Assembly: GCA_964035795.1 (NCBI GenBank)
Contig: OZ038320.1
Span: forward strand, 8,144,671 to 8,208,670
Length of the DNA stretch: 64,000 nt
Reading direction: 5' to 3'
Origin: Pterobdella sp. o SKG-2022
Lineage: Eukaryota; Annelida; Clitellata; Hirudinida; Piscicolidae
The notes beneath the pieces were generated by a model. The model saw nothing but the letters and a program-made list of their open reading frames with translations, searched no databases and had not been told where the DNA came from. Of this stretch, positions 41,701 through 59,811 are shown piece after piece (position 1 is the stretch's first letter; every line of letters begins with the position of its first letter). A program made the translations under genes and the position numbers.

Positions 41701-44700
41701 AGGAGTGAGGGATGCTAACAATTGTTTCTCAAAATTTGAGAATAAAAATTGGTGTTGAAGTGTCATCAAAGACGATAAGTATTGTTGTTGTTGTGTAGGA
41801 GTTAGAGAAGCATATAATTGTTGTTGTTGTTCTGGAGTCAATGATGCCAACAACTGTTGTTCAGTTATTGAAGAAGACATACATTGTTGTTGTTGCTGAG
41901 GTGTTAAAGAAGAAAAAAACTGTTGTTTTTGTGCAAGAGTCAATGATGACAATAAGAGCTTGTCTGAGCTTAACGAAGACGTGGATTGTTGTAGTGACGT
42001 CAAGAAATGTAAATACAACTTCTGCTGTTCGAAAGTTAGTGAACATACTAACCTTTGTTGTTGATCTGGAGTTAAGGATGAAAGCAGTTGTTTTGCTGGA
42101 GTTGAAAAAAACTGAGGCTGGAAAGTTGAAGGCAGTGAGTGTTTTGATGATAATGAAGAAAAAAATAACTGTTGTTGCTGTGGACTCCATGATGATAAGA
42201 GCTGCTGTAATTGTGCAGGGGTCAAGGATGCCAGTATTTGTTTCTCAGAAGTTGGAGATGACATACATTGTTCGTGTTGTTGGGGAGTTAAATGCGAAAA
42301 CAACTGTTGCAGTTGGCAAGAAGACAAAGTCGAAAATAAATGTTTTTCTGGAGTTGAAGGCGACGAACCGTGTTGTTGTATAGATAATTGAGTAAGATTT
42401 TGATGATGAATTTGGTGTTGTTGAGGAGTTGACATTGTATTGAATAGATTTCCTATCAGAGTACCTGACGGAAACTCATTTGTTTGGTTAACAGGTGTTT
42501 TTCCAACATTGAAATTGTTTAAAGGTGTAGAAAAAAATTGTGGAGAAAATTGATCTGTGTTTGTTATGCTTGTTTTATTTAGCTGACCTGCAGGTTGTAT
42601 TTGAGGTGTTTGGAAAAAATTATTTTGGGGAGATAAAATATTTTTTTTGGGCGTGTTTTGGGGAAGAGATTTATTAATAAGGTCATCAGTATTGAAAAGG
42701 TTCTGCATAGTTGGTCCAAAACCAGAAGAATTTTCAGGCATATTTTTTTCGGGAACTAAAATGTTTTTTGCAGTTTGTGTATTACCAAATAAATTATTTG
42801 TGGTAGGTTGATTAGGTGTAAAGATAGTTTTTGGTGACTGTGCGGATACTGATGCGTTTTGTAAAACAGTGTGTTCATAATTAGAGTATGGCTTTTGAGC
42901 TTGTGAAGACCCAAAAGAATTTTGGTACGGAGTATTGAGTAAGTTCTGCAAATTTTGTTCAAAGCCAGAAGAAATACTGAAAGTGTTTTGCTCTGGAGTT
43001 AAAATATTTTTGGGAGTCTGTGTATTACCCAATAAATTTCTAGAAATATTTGGGCCAGAATTGGATGTCGTTATAGGTGTTTGTTGAAGTTCTAAAGCAG
43101 TATAATATAAACTTGGCTTTTGTCCATCACCAAACGAATTTTTTACTGATTTCTGTTCAGGGGTATTAAACAAGTTTTGCAAAGTTTGTCCAAAATCAAA
43201 AGAATTTGTTTCTTCTGGAGTAAAAGTATTTTTTGGGGTTTGTGTTCCCCCAAATAAATTTCTAGAAATATTTTGACCAGAAGAAAAGTTAATTTCAAGA
43301 GTCTGCTTTTTTTCATAAGAGTTTCTAAAGGAATTTTGTTCTGGGGTATTGATGATGTTTTGATTTGTTGGAGTGTTTTGTTCTGGAGTTAGTATATTTT
43401 TTAGAGTTTGTGTATTACCAAACAAGTTTTTAGCAATATTGTGGTCAGGAGAAAGTGTATTTTTTGGAGTCCCTAGAAATTCTGGCGTTTGTTCGATCCC
43501 AAATGAATTCCGAAAAGAATTTTTCTCTGGAGAACTGATTATGTTTTGTGCATTTTGTCCAAATCGAGACGTATTCCCATGCGTGTTTTGTTCTGGTGTT
43601 AAAATATTATTTGGCGTTTTAAAACTATTTTGATCAGAACTAGTGTAATTTTTTGAAGTCTGTTCAGACCTAAAAACGTTTTGAAATGAGTTTTGCCCAT
43701 AGGTGAGGTTCAATTTTGACGTTTGTTCAGCTACGATAGAGTTTTGAATAGAATTCTGTTCAGGGTTGAGAATATTTTTCGAAGTTTGTTGAGCTCTACC
43801 CGGAGAATTTAAATCATAAGTTTTTTCATAATTGAGAATATTTTTTGGAGATTGATCTCCTACAAAAGAATTACGCAAAGAATTGTGTTCATAAGTAAAC
43901 GAGTTTCTTGGAGTTTGTTGTGGACTCAAAGAGTTTGACTGAGTACTTAGAATATTTTGTGTATACGCTCCATAGGGAGTTGATTTTTGAGCTTCGTATT
44001 TAGCGTACAGTGGATCTTTAATTTCAGAAACAGGGTTTAGAATGTTTGGCAGAGCAGAATTTTTTGTATAAGTATCAGTTCTATCAGGTGAAGATTGTGG
44101 AAACGACTTTAATGAGTATTGTTTGTAATATTCAGTATTTTGGCTTTCCGATACTTTAGGATACTCGAGAGGACTTTTTGGATACAAATCATTTGGTTCT
44201 TTAGGGGTAACAGAAGACAATCTATCAAAACTTGTTACTTTCTCAGATAATGGAGTGGCGGATTTAGATTGAAGATTCGAAGTTCCGTAAGGAGCATCTA
44301 ATTCTGGAAATATTTTTTAGTTTATTTAGGAGGAATGGCGTTAATAAACTTACATCACTTGAAATAAACTTTGATAATTCGAACAATTCATAAAAAATAT
44401 TCTGATGAATATGACTAGAACCTCTTGGAGAAGAATGAGCTGAGTATGGACAAGTGTTTTTGCTGGGATCTTGTTGTGGAGATGACACAGAAGTTGGAGA
44501 ACAACCAGACGTTAGTTGTACTTGTGAGATGTTGTTTTCCCCATTCTATGAAATAAATTCGAAATTCCACAGTGAGCTATACTGAAAAAGATTATGACTA
44601 CAAAATATTTGCTTATTTAAATCTATTTCTCTACTCATATTATCGTAAAAAAATTATTTTGGATGACCGAAATATAATTGTATAAATCTTACAGGTTTTT

Positions 44701-47700
44701 GGAAGACAGAGTTACAAAGAGATGGTTCAACAGTCGGAGATGTCTGACCCGACGTATAGTTGCCATCATCCTTCTTAACTTCTTCTTGTCCAGCAAGAGT
44801 GGATGTCAGTATGTTTTGGAAAGATGGAGTTTGATTTGGAGAGTGAACAGTAGTTAATAAGATGTTTGGGTTGTTTTTTGATTCTAATTTTTCTTTTTTG
44901 GTCCAGCCAACCGTAACTAGAGACATGGTTCTGTTAGCATCTTCTTCAGTTGGATTTGGTGTGAATAGGAGATTGCATGAACATAGAGAAGAAAAATTGA
45001 AAATAAAGTTTATAAAGGAAATAACTGTGACAGCCTTGAGAATTTCGAAAACATGTTTGTTAACAGCTTCTCTGTATAGAAAAAAGCATAGTTTTAAATT
45101 AATAACTTTTGATAAAACCTATATCATCAGTAAGTTAAGATATTAGCATATATGATTAATATCAATAAAAATAATCATTCAACTTCTACGATAGTTTTCA
45201 AATAAGCATTTTGAATTCAGCAAGCGTGTTGAAGATTGATGAAACTATTCGTTAACGCAATGAGTACTCATTTGAACTGATGCATATAAATGTATTAAAA
45301 AGCTATAATACTGTATAAAAATGAGTTCCATTAAAAACCTGCAGCCGCCCGAATGAAGATTCATTTTCTTTGCTGAGTTCTCAATCGTCATAGGTTTGAG
45401 ACTTTTTTTAATTGGTTCAAACCTGGCGTGATAGAAGTGGCAAGTGCCATTGATTTTTGCGTCACAACAACTAAAAGGAACTCCTTGCGATTCTAAAGCC
45501 CAGATGTTCTCGTAACTTTTTTTTCTATCGAGTAGAGATATCAGACGTTGGTCTGTGGTTTCTGGCAGAAACTCTTCACTGATCCATCTTATCTGTTTTA
45601 TATATTATATGTAGGCAATATATTTTGGTTCGAGATTATTCATTTAGATACTTTCAATGAATTTTCAGATGTTAATAAATTCGCAGCTAAATGTATTGAT
45701 ATCATAAAAATTCATTAACAAAAATTCAAATTTTTTTCGATGGATAAGCTTTTTTTTACACCTCAAAAAATAAGAAACAAAAGTATATTTTTAATGCTTC
45801 AGAGCATGAAAATATATTCATGCGTTTGGTATTCTCATGATGTTTTTTATTTTATGAACAAATTATTTGAATCTAGTGCTAAAACTTAACAACGCAAAAA
45901 AAGAAGAATTTCAAAGTTTGTTGGCGCTTTGTTTGCCTTTGTAATGAAGGTGAGGCTTCATTCAAGAAAAAAAAATCTTAGTCTTCGTTTATTAAAATTT
46001 TTCAAAGTTGTGATTTTTATATTTGAAAATTTTTATTATGAATTAAATAATTCAAAAAGCTAAAATGTATATTATCTTTCTTTTTTTTAACTTTTAAAAA
46101 TCACTGTTTTTTATGTCGCTTTCTACTTTTGCTCGTATTTTTTGTGCATTTTTTTGAAGAGAAAATAGTGATGTTAAACAAAAGTTAATCAGAATTTTTC
46201 ACGCTCCAAACAGCTCAAACATAACTAAATTAATCTGATGTGAGACATACACATCTTTACATACATATGACATATTGTATGAATCTTTGAAATTTTTTGA
46301 AAATCTTACAATTTTTGAAAGCATAATTTTTTATGTACATCTTATAAAAATAATATAGTAGAAAACATTTTTTTTCATTTGTTTTGATAATCCCTGGGTG
46401 AAAAAAATATAAAAATTAATAAATGATGACGTATTAATTAAATATAATTGGTAAATTAATTATAATTGACACACTTTAAGCCAGTCTCTGTAGTTATCTT
46501 CTCCGCAGCAAGAAAGTTTCATCTGCATCGTATCTACCGCAGATTTCACATCAATGTTTTCCTTATACGCTGGTAAACTTTCTTTTATTGCTCCCTAATA
46601 ATTGCAATAAAGAGTGTAAAAAATTAGTCGGATGTTATTAATAGAGGCTTGAACGATTAAATTTGTAAAGAACCAAGCCAATGATTATGGTGTGGGTGTA
46701 TTTAAACCCGGTCTAAGTGACGTTTTTCTCAGTTGTTTTTCTCGACATCGCGCCAATGAATATTTCTTTATTGTTCATCAATACAATTAAATACAATACA
46801 ACAATAAAAATAAAAAGTTATTTTATAGAGGCACAGTATGCATTTTTTTAAAAATAACTTATGATTTATGAAATCAAAGAAAAGATGAATGAGTGGATGC
46901 CATCTTAAATAACCTAATTGAACAAGTATTAAATCAATTAATAGGAATCTACTAAAATCAGAAAGACTTTATAGATATTATCTAATGATATATTTAAATG
47001 AATCCTTCATTCTAAAATTTTTCATCAATCTCACTGAGAAAAATTCCACGTTAAGCCTTCGTAAGTGATAAAAATGTGCGTAAAAATCTCCTAAGAGTCA
47101 GCCAAACATCACGATTTTCAATCAGATTGTCTTTTAAAAATGTTAATTCAGAAAAATAAAGAATGGATGTTTTGATCTTTTGGAATGTAAAATGAAAATT
47201 TATTCAAATTATGATATGTTTCATTTTTTTTAGCGGTGAAATTCGTTATAAATTTTTTCTAAACCTTTAAAAGGTTTCATAATATATAAAATCTAAAATT
47301 ATAAACTCATAAAAGTTCACGAAAGTGTTGGCTAGAAGAAATTAATTATAAAGTTCAAAAGACATGAAAGATTACGCCCTACCCTTAGATGTGTTAGGAG
47401 TCTCTTTCAAACATTGAATTTAATATTCTGTCTTTAAAAACCCCCATCTTTCATTTATTTATTTAACTCAAACAAATGAGCTTCATGATAGTTTTATAAC
47501 TGATAGTCATCAAGACCACTTAGTAACAAAATTCACCATCTTTATTCAAAATTCTCATTATATAAAAGAGCGCTATAGAGTAGATATGACAAACGCCATG
47601 AATTGATCAAAGATGAACCTCGTAAATGAAATGAAAGTCAATCCCTGGAAGGGCTGTAGTGTACTGGGAAGGGATCGAAAAGTAGAAGATCACAAGCAAG

Positions 47701-48225
47701 AAATATGACATCCATGTAAACCCCATCAATATTAAACTGTGGCGTTAGTATATAATTTATATGATTTTGGCATAAATATTTTGAAAGTTTTCATTTTGTT
47801 CAGTTAATAAACCGATTGAAACGAGTTTTCAAATAAATGAAACATGCAGAACTTAATTTTTAACAAAAACAGTTTGTTTTTCATTAAAATAGAATAATAT
47901 TTATAAACCCTGAAGCGGCTATGTAAAATGATCTGCCTTTTTTAGCTCTGTATGATGAAACTCGTGCTCTAAAAAGCAGATAGACACAATAACTACTGAC
48001 TAGCATACCCATGCCACCAATGATAATGGTAAAGAAAGGCAACCAGGGAACTCTTAATCCCTTTCCTATCACAAAAATTAAAGCCCTTTGTTTCAAATAA
48101 AGATGCACTCCCAGTATGAATACTGATTTAGCTTCTACAATAGCTGTTAGGTGCATCACAGTCAAAAAAGTGGCAAACCATTTTTTTACTTTGTCACTCA
48201 TCACAATCTGAAAGCGGCCAATCAT
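35719..48225 (-). CDS. Peripherin-2/ROM1-like tetraspanin with giant Gln/Asn-rich tail
   Basis: Seven exons joined in phase: 48225-47909, 47736-47619, 46594-46475, 45592-45339, 45071-44693, 44545-44359, 44303-35719, summing to 3,320 codons with the stop. All introns are GT-AG; the last is only 55 bp and uses a weaker donor. Residues 17-43, 62-85, 107-130 and about 281-306 are membrane segments. The large loop (131-280) has CCG at 174-176, PFSCC ending at 228, C236 and C269, spaced as in peripherin-2, plus the family's GVPFSCC and RWIS. Vertebrate peripherin shapes photoreceptor disc rims. The roughly 3,010-residue cytoplasmic tail has FG/NQ-rich repeats, then 12-residue L-T-P-x-QQQQ repeats, a Cys cluster, an S/N/Q-rich stretch and a Lys-rich end. 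Tail-like motifs already appear in exon 5 (SPNQTPSFQNILTS), supporting one gene. Start: first Met at 48225; a later Met at residue 9 is possible. Tetraspanin call firm (0.9); tail fusion is inference from phase and motif. Confidence 0.8.
36689..36760 (-). repeat. 36-bp tandem duplication in the tetraspanin tail
   Basis: Two identical 36-bp units (36689-36724 and 36725-36760) encode KDFAYDSNSKLN twice. Nucleotide identity implies a recent duplication, kept in frame. Confidence 0.95.
39285..42370 (-). repeat. Coding 12-residue (36-bp) Gln-rich repeat array
   Basis: About 3.1 kb of the last exon encodes roughly 85 units of a 12-residue repeat, consensus like ASLTPEQQQQLY at the N-terminal side, grading into leucine-richer units such as RQILCSASPQEI and VQILLKSTPQRQ at the C-terminal side. 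T/S-P followed by Gln/Glu is a good helix N-cap, and each unit then has two or three Leu/Phe, so a solenoid or coiled arrangement is conceivable. Synonymous CAA/CAG mixing and unit divergence argue for maintenance at protein level rather than simple DNA slippage. Frames antisense to it are open only because of the repeat. Confidence 0.9.
40740..42370 (-). repeat. Large internal tandem duplication inside the Gln-rich array
   Basis: A block starting at TPEKHLFSTLSSCQLQQLF (about 42350) recurs 747 bp downstream in the gene (about 41600) with high nucleotide identity, for example the stretch at 42308-42327 is repeated at 41561-41580. Toward the C-terminus the offset grows to 879 bp (41840 versus 40961), so the second copy has gained 132 bp. 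All three lengths are multiples of three. Confidence 0.85.
42450..44170 (-). repeat. Coding FG-containing Asn/Gln-rich repeats
   Basis: The first part of the last exon encodes irregular repeats of about 20-40 residues built around TPKNILTPEQN, SFRNSFG and LFGNTQ. FG dipeptides recur (SFG, LFG, RFG, GFG) among Asn, Gln, Ser and Thr with few charges. The composition resembles FG nucleoporins and prion-like domains, but its place after a tetraspanin core argues for a membrane-tethered disordered tail. Confidence 0.85.
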
Positions 48226-48938
48226 TGTGAGTGATGAAATTTATCTTCCTTGATACTGCACTTGTGTTATAAGAGATAATTTTTAAATTTTTCACGAAGT
48301 ACTGACGTATTAAATAACAACATTTTTTGTTGTTGAAACACGTATAAAAAGCCTAAAAATAAAAATAAATTTAATTCAACTTTTATACTTTTCTTTGCAG
48401 TCAAAAACAAGACAAGATGACGTCATAGTATTGAATATTAAAGAGGATTTCGAATAAATTCTTGCAGTTCTTTCAAAAGTTAAGGCAAGTTTTTGTGATG
48501 TCGATTATTTTAACCAAGATTTTACGTTGAAAGAATGCTCAAAAAAATCATTCACTTTTAATCGTATTTATCGCTTAAAAAATTTATAAATTATAATTAT
48601 GGTATATTATATATATTCAAAGTTCAACTGAATTACTGCAGTGGTTATTCTCATTACTTTGAATTTTTTATGACTATAATCTTTCTCAACTAGTTTGAAA
48701 TATCATTTATCTTTTTGGAAAATATAATCATAATCTAAAGAGCATAGGAATTTAATAGTGATTAATTGATTAAGAAATGTGAAAAGCTTTTCCATTTTTT
48801 CAAAACTAACTCATTATTTTGATTGACTTTCTTTCTATTTGTAAGTTAAAATGAAGATTTTTAACCTAGTTTCATTTTTCTTCAAAAATGAAATGCATTT
48901 TTAAATTTATTCGGCAGGTTGCAAAATAGTCGCAAAAT
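48226..48938. promoter_or_regulatory. Divergent intergenic region, possible shared promoter
   Basis: 713 bp separates the start codons of the minus-strand tetraspanin gene (48225) and the plus-strand gene (48939). It must hold the 5' UTRs and at least part of both promoters. No specific element can be pointed to beyond AT-rich TATATAT stretches near 48605-48615. Confidence 0.4.
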
Positions 48939-51021
48939 TTGAATATGAATGAAGAAAGAAATTCTCTGAAATTATTAATTTCTCAAAATTTAATCAGTAC
49001 TTGTCGCAATAATTTTGACTACAAACAGGAATTAAAAGTTGAGGCTTTAATAGCTATCACGCTAGACAACAAAGAAATAATATTGATAAACGTCAATGAT
49101 TCAATCAATTTTAATACAAATACAACCAGTCCATATTTTGAAACATCTCATTTCAATACTTCCAACTTTCGCAAACCTTTCAGAAACGATTCTTGTACCG
49201 ATGACAATTATCTAGTCCACGATAATAACGACGAAAATTGTTCTAAAAATAATGTAACAGAAGAATCTGAAAATTCAATAAATCATAAAAATTTTTGTGT
49301 TTCAGAAAAACATTTTGAGCAACCATCCAATAATAGTAATTTAGCTTTTGACTCAAACTCACTTGTCAACTTTTTCAAATTGAAAGTGATAGAGCCCTTA
49401 GATTCATACCATGATGATATCACTGATGAAAATTCTAGTAACAATTGTGAAAATGATGTCAAGATTACTCCAATATCTCCCAAAAGATTTGACAGTCATC
49501 ATGTAACTACTATACAAAATGGAAGCTCTTTCCCAAAAATTTCTTTAAAATCTTATTCACCAAATCGTGTTCAAAACCAAGTAAAAGTTTTTATAAATAA
49601 AAATATAGCTCTTAATTCAAATAAAAGGAAATTTTCTGAACAAACATATCACAATGATGAGAAGAGAATAGTGTTACATTCCAATATAAAATCTGCAAAA
49701 CTCATTCAAAAACCTAGTATACAGCAGTCTGAAAATGATAGCATTGAATCAAATGTTCCTACAACTTCTTCTGCACAACCTTCTCTGAGTGGCACCAATA
49801 AAAGCATCATTTCTACTGCCAGTGAGAACAACACTGTTTCTAATGTCAATGAAGTTGCCAAAAAGTAAATTTTAATGCAATAGTCTTCAAAATTTAATAA
49901 TTATTCAAGGAATCTTATTAGTTAGATTGAAGCTATAGCATCTTTACTTTTGAAAAATTCATAAGTGTTGAGTTTATCAGAATCAATTTTACTGTAAATT
50001 AAATTTTGAGCAACATGAAAGCTCCATTGGCTATTCTAGACTCACATGCAAACACAAACAAATCATATTGTCAAGCAATCATTGACCTACCTACAGAGGA
50101 GGGATGGCTTGGGAGGACTTCCAGAGCATGTTGTTGAAGAGTTTGAGAAGGAACCATCAGGAGGAACTTGATGTTAAACCTCAACTTATGAGATACATAC
50201 AATCTGTGTGTTACATTCAATTTATCTTAATATCATGTTTAAAGCGTTTATTGGTACGTTTTTGGGGCTTTAGGGAGATTTTTATGTAGAAGTGTTGTGA
50301 CAACTGATGATTTGCACCTCAATTGTGTTTGTTATTGGCACTGTGATGTAAACAAAAATATTTTGCTTGGATTTTTTCTTTAATTGAAAAAACTTCAGTT
50401 GATCAATTCACTTCACTATTTATCATGGTAATTATTTAATTTTACTCCCAAAGCTTTGATCATATCAACTGTACATAATATTCACAGTGGTCAGATACGA
50501 CGAATGAGAACACACACATCAGACTGAGGGAATGCATGCAGGCCATCTTGTTATATGAGGGCAGGTATGTGCCTGTCAGGGACATCCAACGACTCAGGTT
50601 TAATTTTTTTATGTTTATTTTTTAGACTAAAATTCAATTTTCTTCGCTAGTTTGAGTAAAATTTGAAAAAATACTAACAGTACAAATAATCCCATTGATT
50701 TAAACATCTGAAACGTTAAGATTGTCGGGCATGACGTCACAAGAAATCCGAAGTAGTATGGAGTTTTTGAACTCAATACAAGAGGGTCGCATAGGTTGTT
50801 ACAGGGAGATCAGAGGATGTATTGGGGTGTTCTACAAGTGCCCTCCCCACCTCATCGACTTGAAATGGTTGAATCTTTTTGGACTGAGTGAGCAGATATA
50901 TCTACTAAAGTTCAATGCCCATATGCCGCCTAACGCTACAAATCGACATTCCACCGTATATTGGGACCGTATACATTTTTCCTCTCCTTATATGTCTTCC
51001 ACACCCACTTTCGCGTCTTAA
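48939..51021 (+). CDS. Unrecognised four-exon protein (481 aa)
   Basis: Exons 48939-49864, 50097-50205, 50488-50597 and 50721-51021 join with matching phases to 482 codons including the stop. Donors are GTAAAT, GTGTGT and GTTTAA; acceptors are CTACAG, TTCACAG and a pyrimidine-poor GTTAAG. The first 308 residues are Asn/Ser-rich and mostly disordered, apart from an ordered-looking start with KVEALIAITLDNKEIILINV. The C-terminal 170 residues look like a compact conserved domain: GGMAWEDFQSMLLKSLRR, then LRECMQAILLYEGRYVPVRD, then IRGCIGVFYKCPPHLIDLKW. I cannot name the family, and a nuclear role is only a guess. No signal peptide or membrane segment. Poly(A) signal candidate at 51348. The gene lies head-to-head with the tetraspanin gene and upstream of SNX27. 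Confidence 0.7.
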
Positions 51022-51347
51022 CATCAAACTTTGTACCATTTATGTTGTTTAAGTTATGTTATACATTTATATTAACTGTTTTATAGGCATACATATTAGG
51101 AGTTTTTATAGGTAAAAGCAGATTTATTTTTATTTTATAATGAATTACATTTTTAGAGGATTTTTCATTTTATGTTCTCCTTTCAGACATAATACTTTGA
51201 ATTTGACTTTCTTGAAAATTTAAATTTATTTTTAAAAAAATGTACCTCAGCTTTTAATATTTTTAAATTACTTTTTTAATTCTAATTGTTTTTCATTGAA
51301 TTTGAATGTTAAAATTTTTTACTTTTTACAGTATTTTTGTTTCAAAA

Positions 51348-51353
51348 AATAAA
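51348..51353 (+). terminator. Candidate poly(A) signal AATAAA
   Basis: First canonical AATAAA on the plus strand after the stop at 51021, about 330 bp downstream, suiting a short 3' UTR. Confidence 0.45.
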
Positions 51354-51728
51354 CTTATTTTTTGACCATTTTCAAGTTTTCTTGTGTGTTGAACCATGAA
51401 ATGTTTTGTATTTGAATAATTTATTTTTTATATGAAATGAATTCTACCATTTATCAAAATGTTCCGCAGATGTATAATAAATTATTTAAAACCGAAATGT
51501 TTTATTAAATTAAGATGTGTCACATCTCTGGTTTTGTCACCTGTGAAACTTTTAAAATACACATTCATTTCGAAGCTTAAATAACCGTGAAACATTTCAC
51601 CACATTTTGTTGTCACCAAATTTATGAAAAGATTTGATCGTTGAAACCAAAATCGTTATTCAAAAACTAAACTAACTTGTTTTAAAATTTAGATTATTCA
51701 ATGAAATGCATTATAAAAATAAAAAAGC

Positions 51729-59039
<7,311 letters not shown>

Positions 59040-59041
<2 letters not shown>

Positions 59042-59045
59042 TAAA
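59040..59045 (+). terminator. Candidate poly(A) signal overlapping the SNX27 stop codon
   Basis: AATAAA at 59040-59045 shares bases with the TAA stop (59039-59041). If used, the 3' UTR would be very short, and a downstream signal may be used instead. Confidence 0.3.
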
Positions 59046-59811
59046 CATTTGTGTAAACTTTTTACATGGCAAGTAGTTCTAAAAACGAATGGTTTTTGTT
59101 ATATTGAGCGTTTTAACCTAAAAAGAAATAGTCATAATTTACAATAACATTTGCTTAATTCTGATCCATAAAAACTTGATATATCATCGAAATCTTTTAT
59201 TTGGGCAAAATGTTAGTTTTTTATATACTTTTAAAGATTTTACACTAGCCACGATCAATTTTGACTATATTTGGGAACAAAAATAAATTTTGTTGAAATA
59301 CAAAGCTTTTCGTTAACTAAGTAAAATTTTAAGTATACTTAAAAATGTTACTTAGTTAACGAAAAGCTTTGTATTTCAACAAAATTTATTTTTGTTCCCA
59401 AATATACTTGTACATTTAAAGTTTTGAAAACTTCGATGAAATTTCCTTGTTACCCTTGTTGCATATAGTTTGTGAAAATTTCTCTAAATAAATTTGTCAA
59501 TTGTTCAGGATAAGATGATAGAAACTGATTACTAGTCAACTATTATAGAAAATAATCTGAGTATTTATGAAAAGTTAAGTTTCATGGAAATAGTTCATAT
59601 TTTTGGATCATTCAGATTAGTTATAATTTTATATAGTTGAAATGATTTTTTATAAATTTTCAATGATTTATGTAATTTGAATTAAATGAAGATTCTTTGT
59701 GAATAAAGTTCTCATTTTGAATTTCAAATTTTATTATAAAACGAAAAAGTTCCATTCTGTTATATTTACATAATTATCGAAAAAGGATTAATAGACTTAA
59801 TTTAGAATCAA
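59042..59811. other. Tail-to-tail intergenic region
   Basis: 770 bp between the stop codons of SNX27 (plus) and the Asn/Lys-rich gene (minus). AT-rich, no gene; its only strong feature is the palindrome at 59,266-59,406. Confidence 0.6.
59266..59406. repeat. Near-perfect 141-bp palindrome
   Basis: Arms of 59 bp (59266-59324 and 59348-59406) are exact reverse complements. The 23-base centre contains a further perfect palindrome (TTTTAAGTATACTTAAAA), so nearly the entire element can form one hairpin or cruciform. No coding capacity. Confidence 0.95.

Noticed and set aside
40494..42383. Several plus-strand frames rich in Val, Lys and Met opposite the Gln-rich array
   Set aside because: They are antisense shadows of the 36-bp coding repeat.
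35719..44303. Large exon as an independent nucleoporin or transcription coactivator gene
   Set aside because: FG and polyQ composition fits, but no plausible start codon or separate first exon is visible, and the phases and motifs continue from the tetraspanin exons; kept as the alternative to test.
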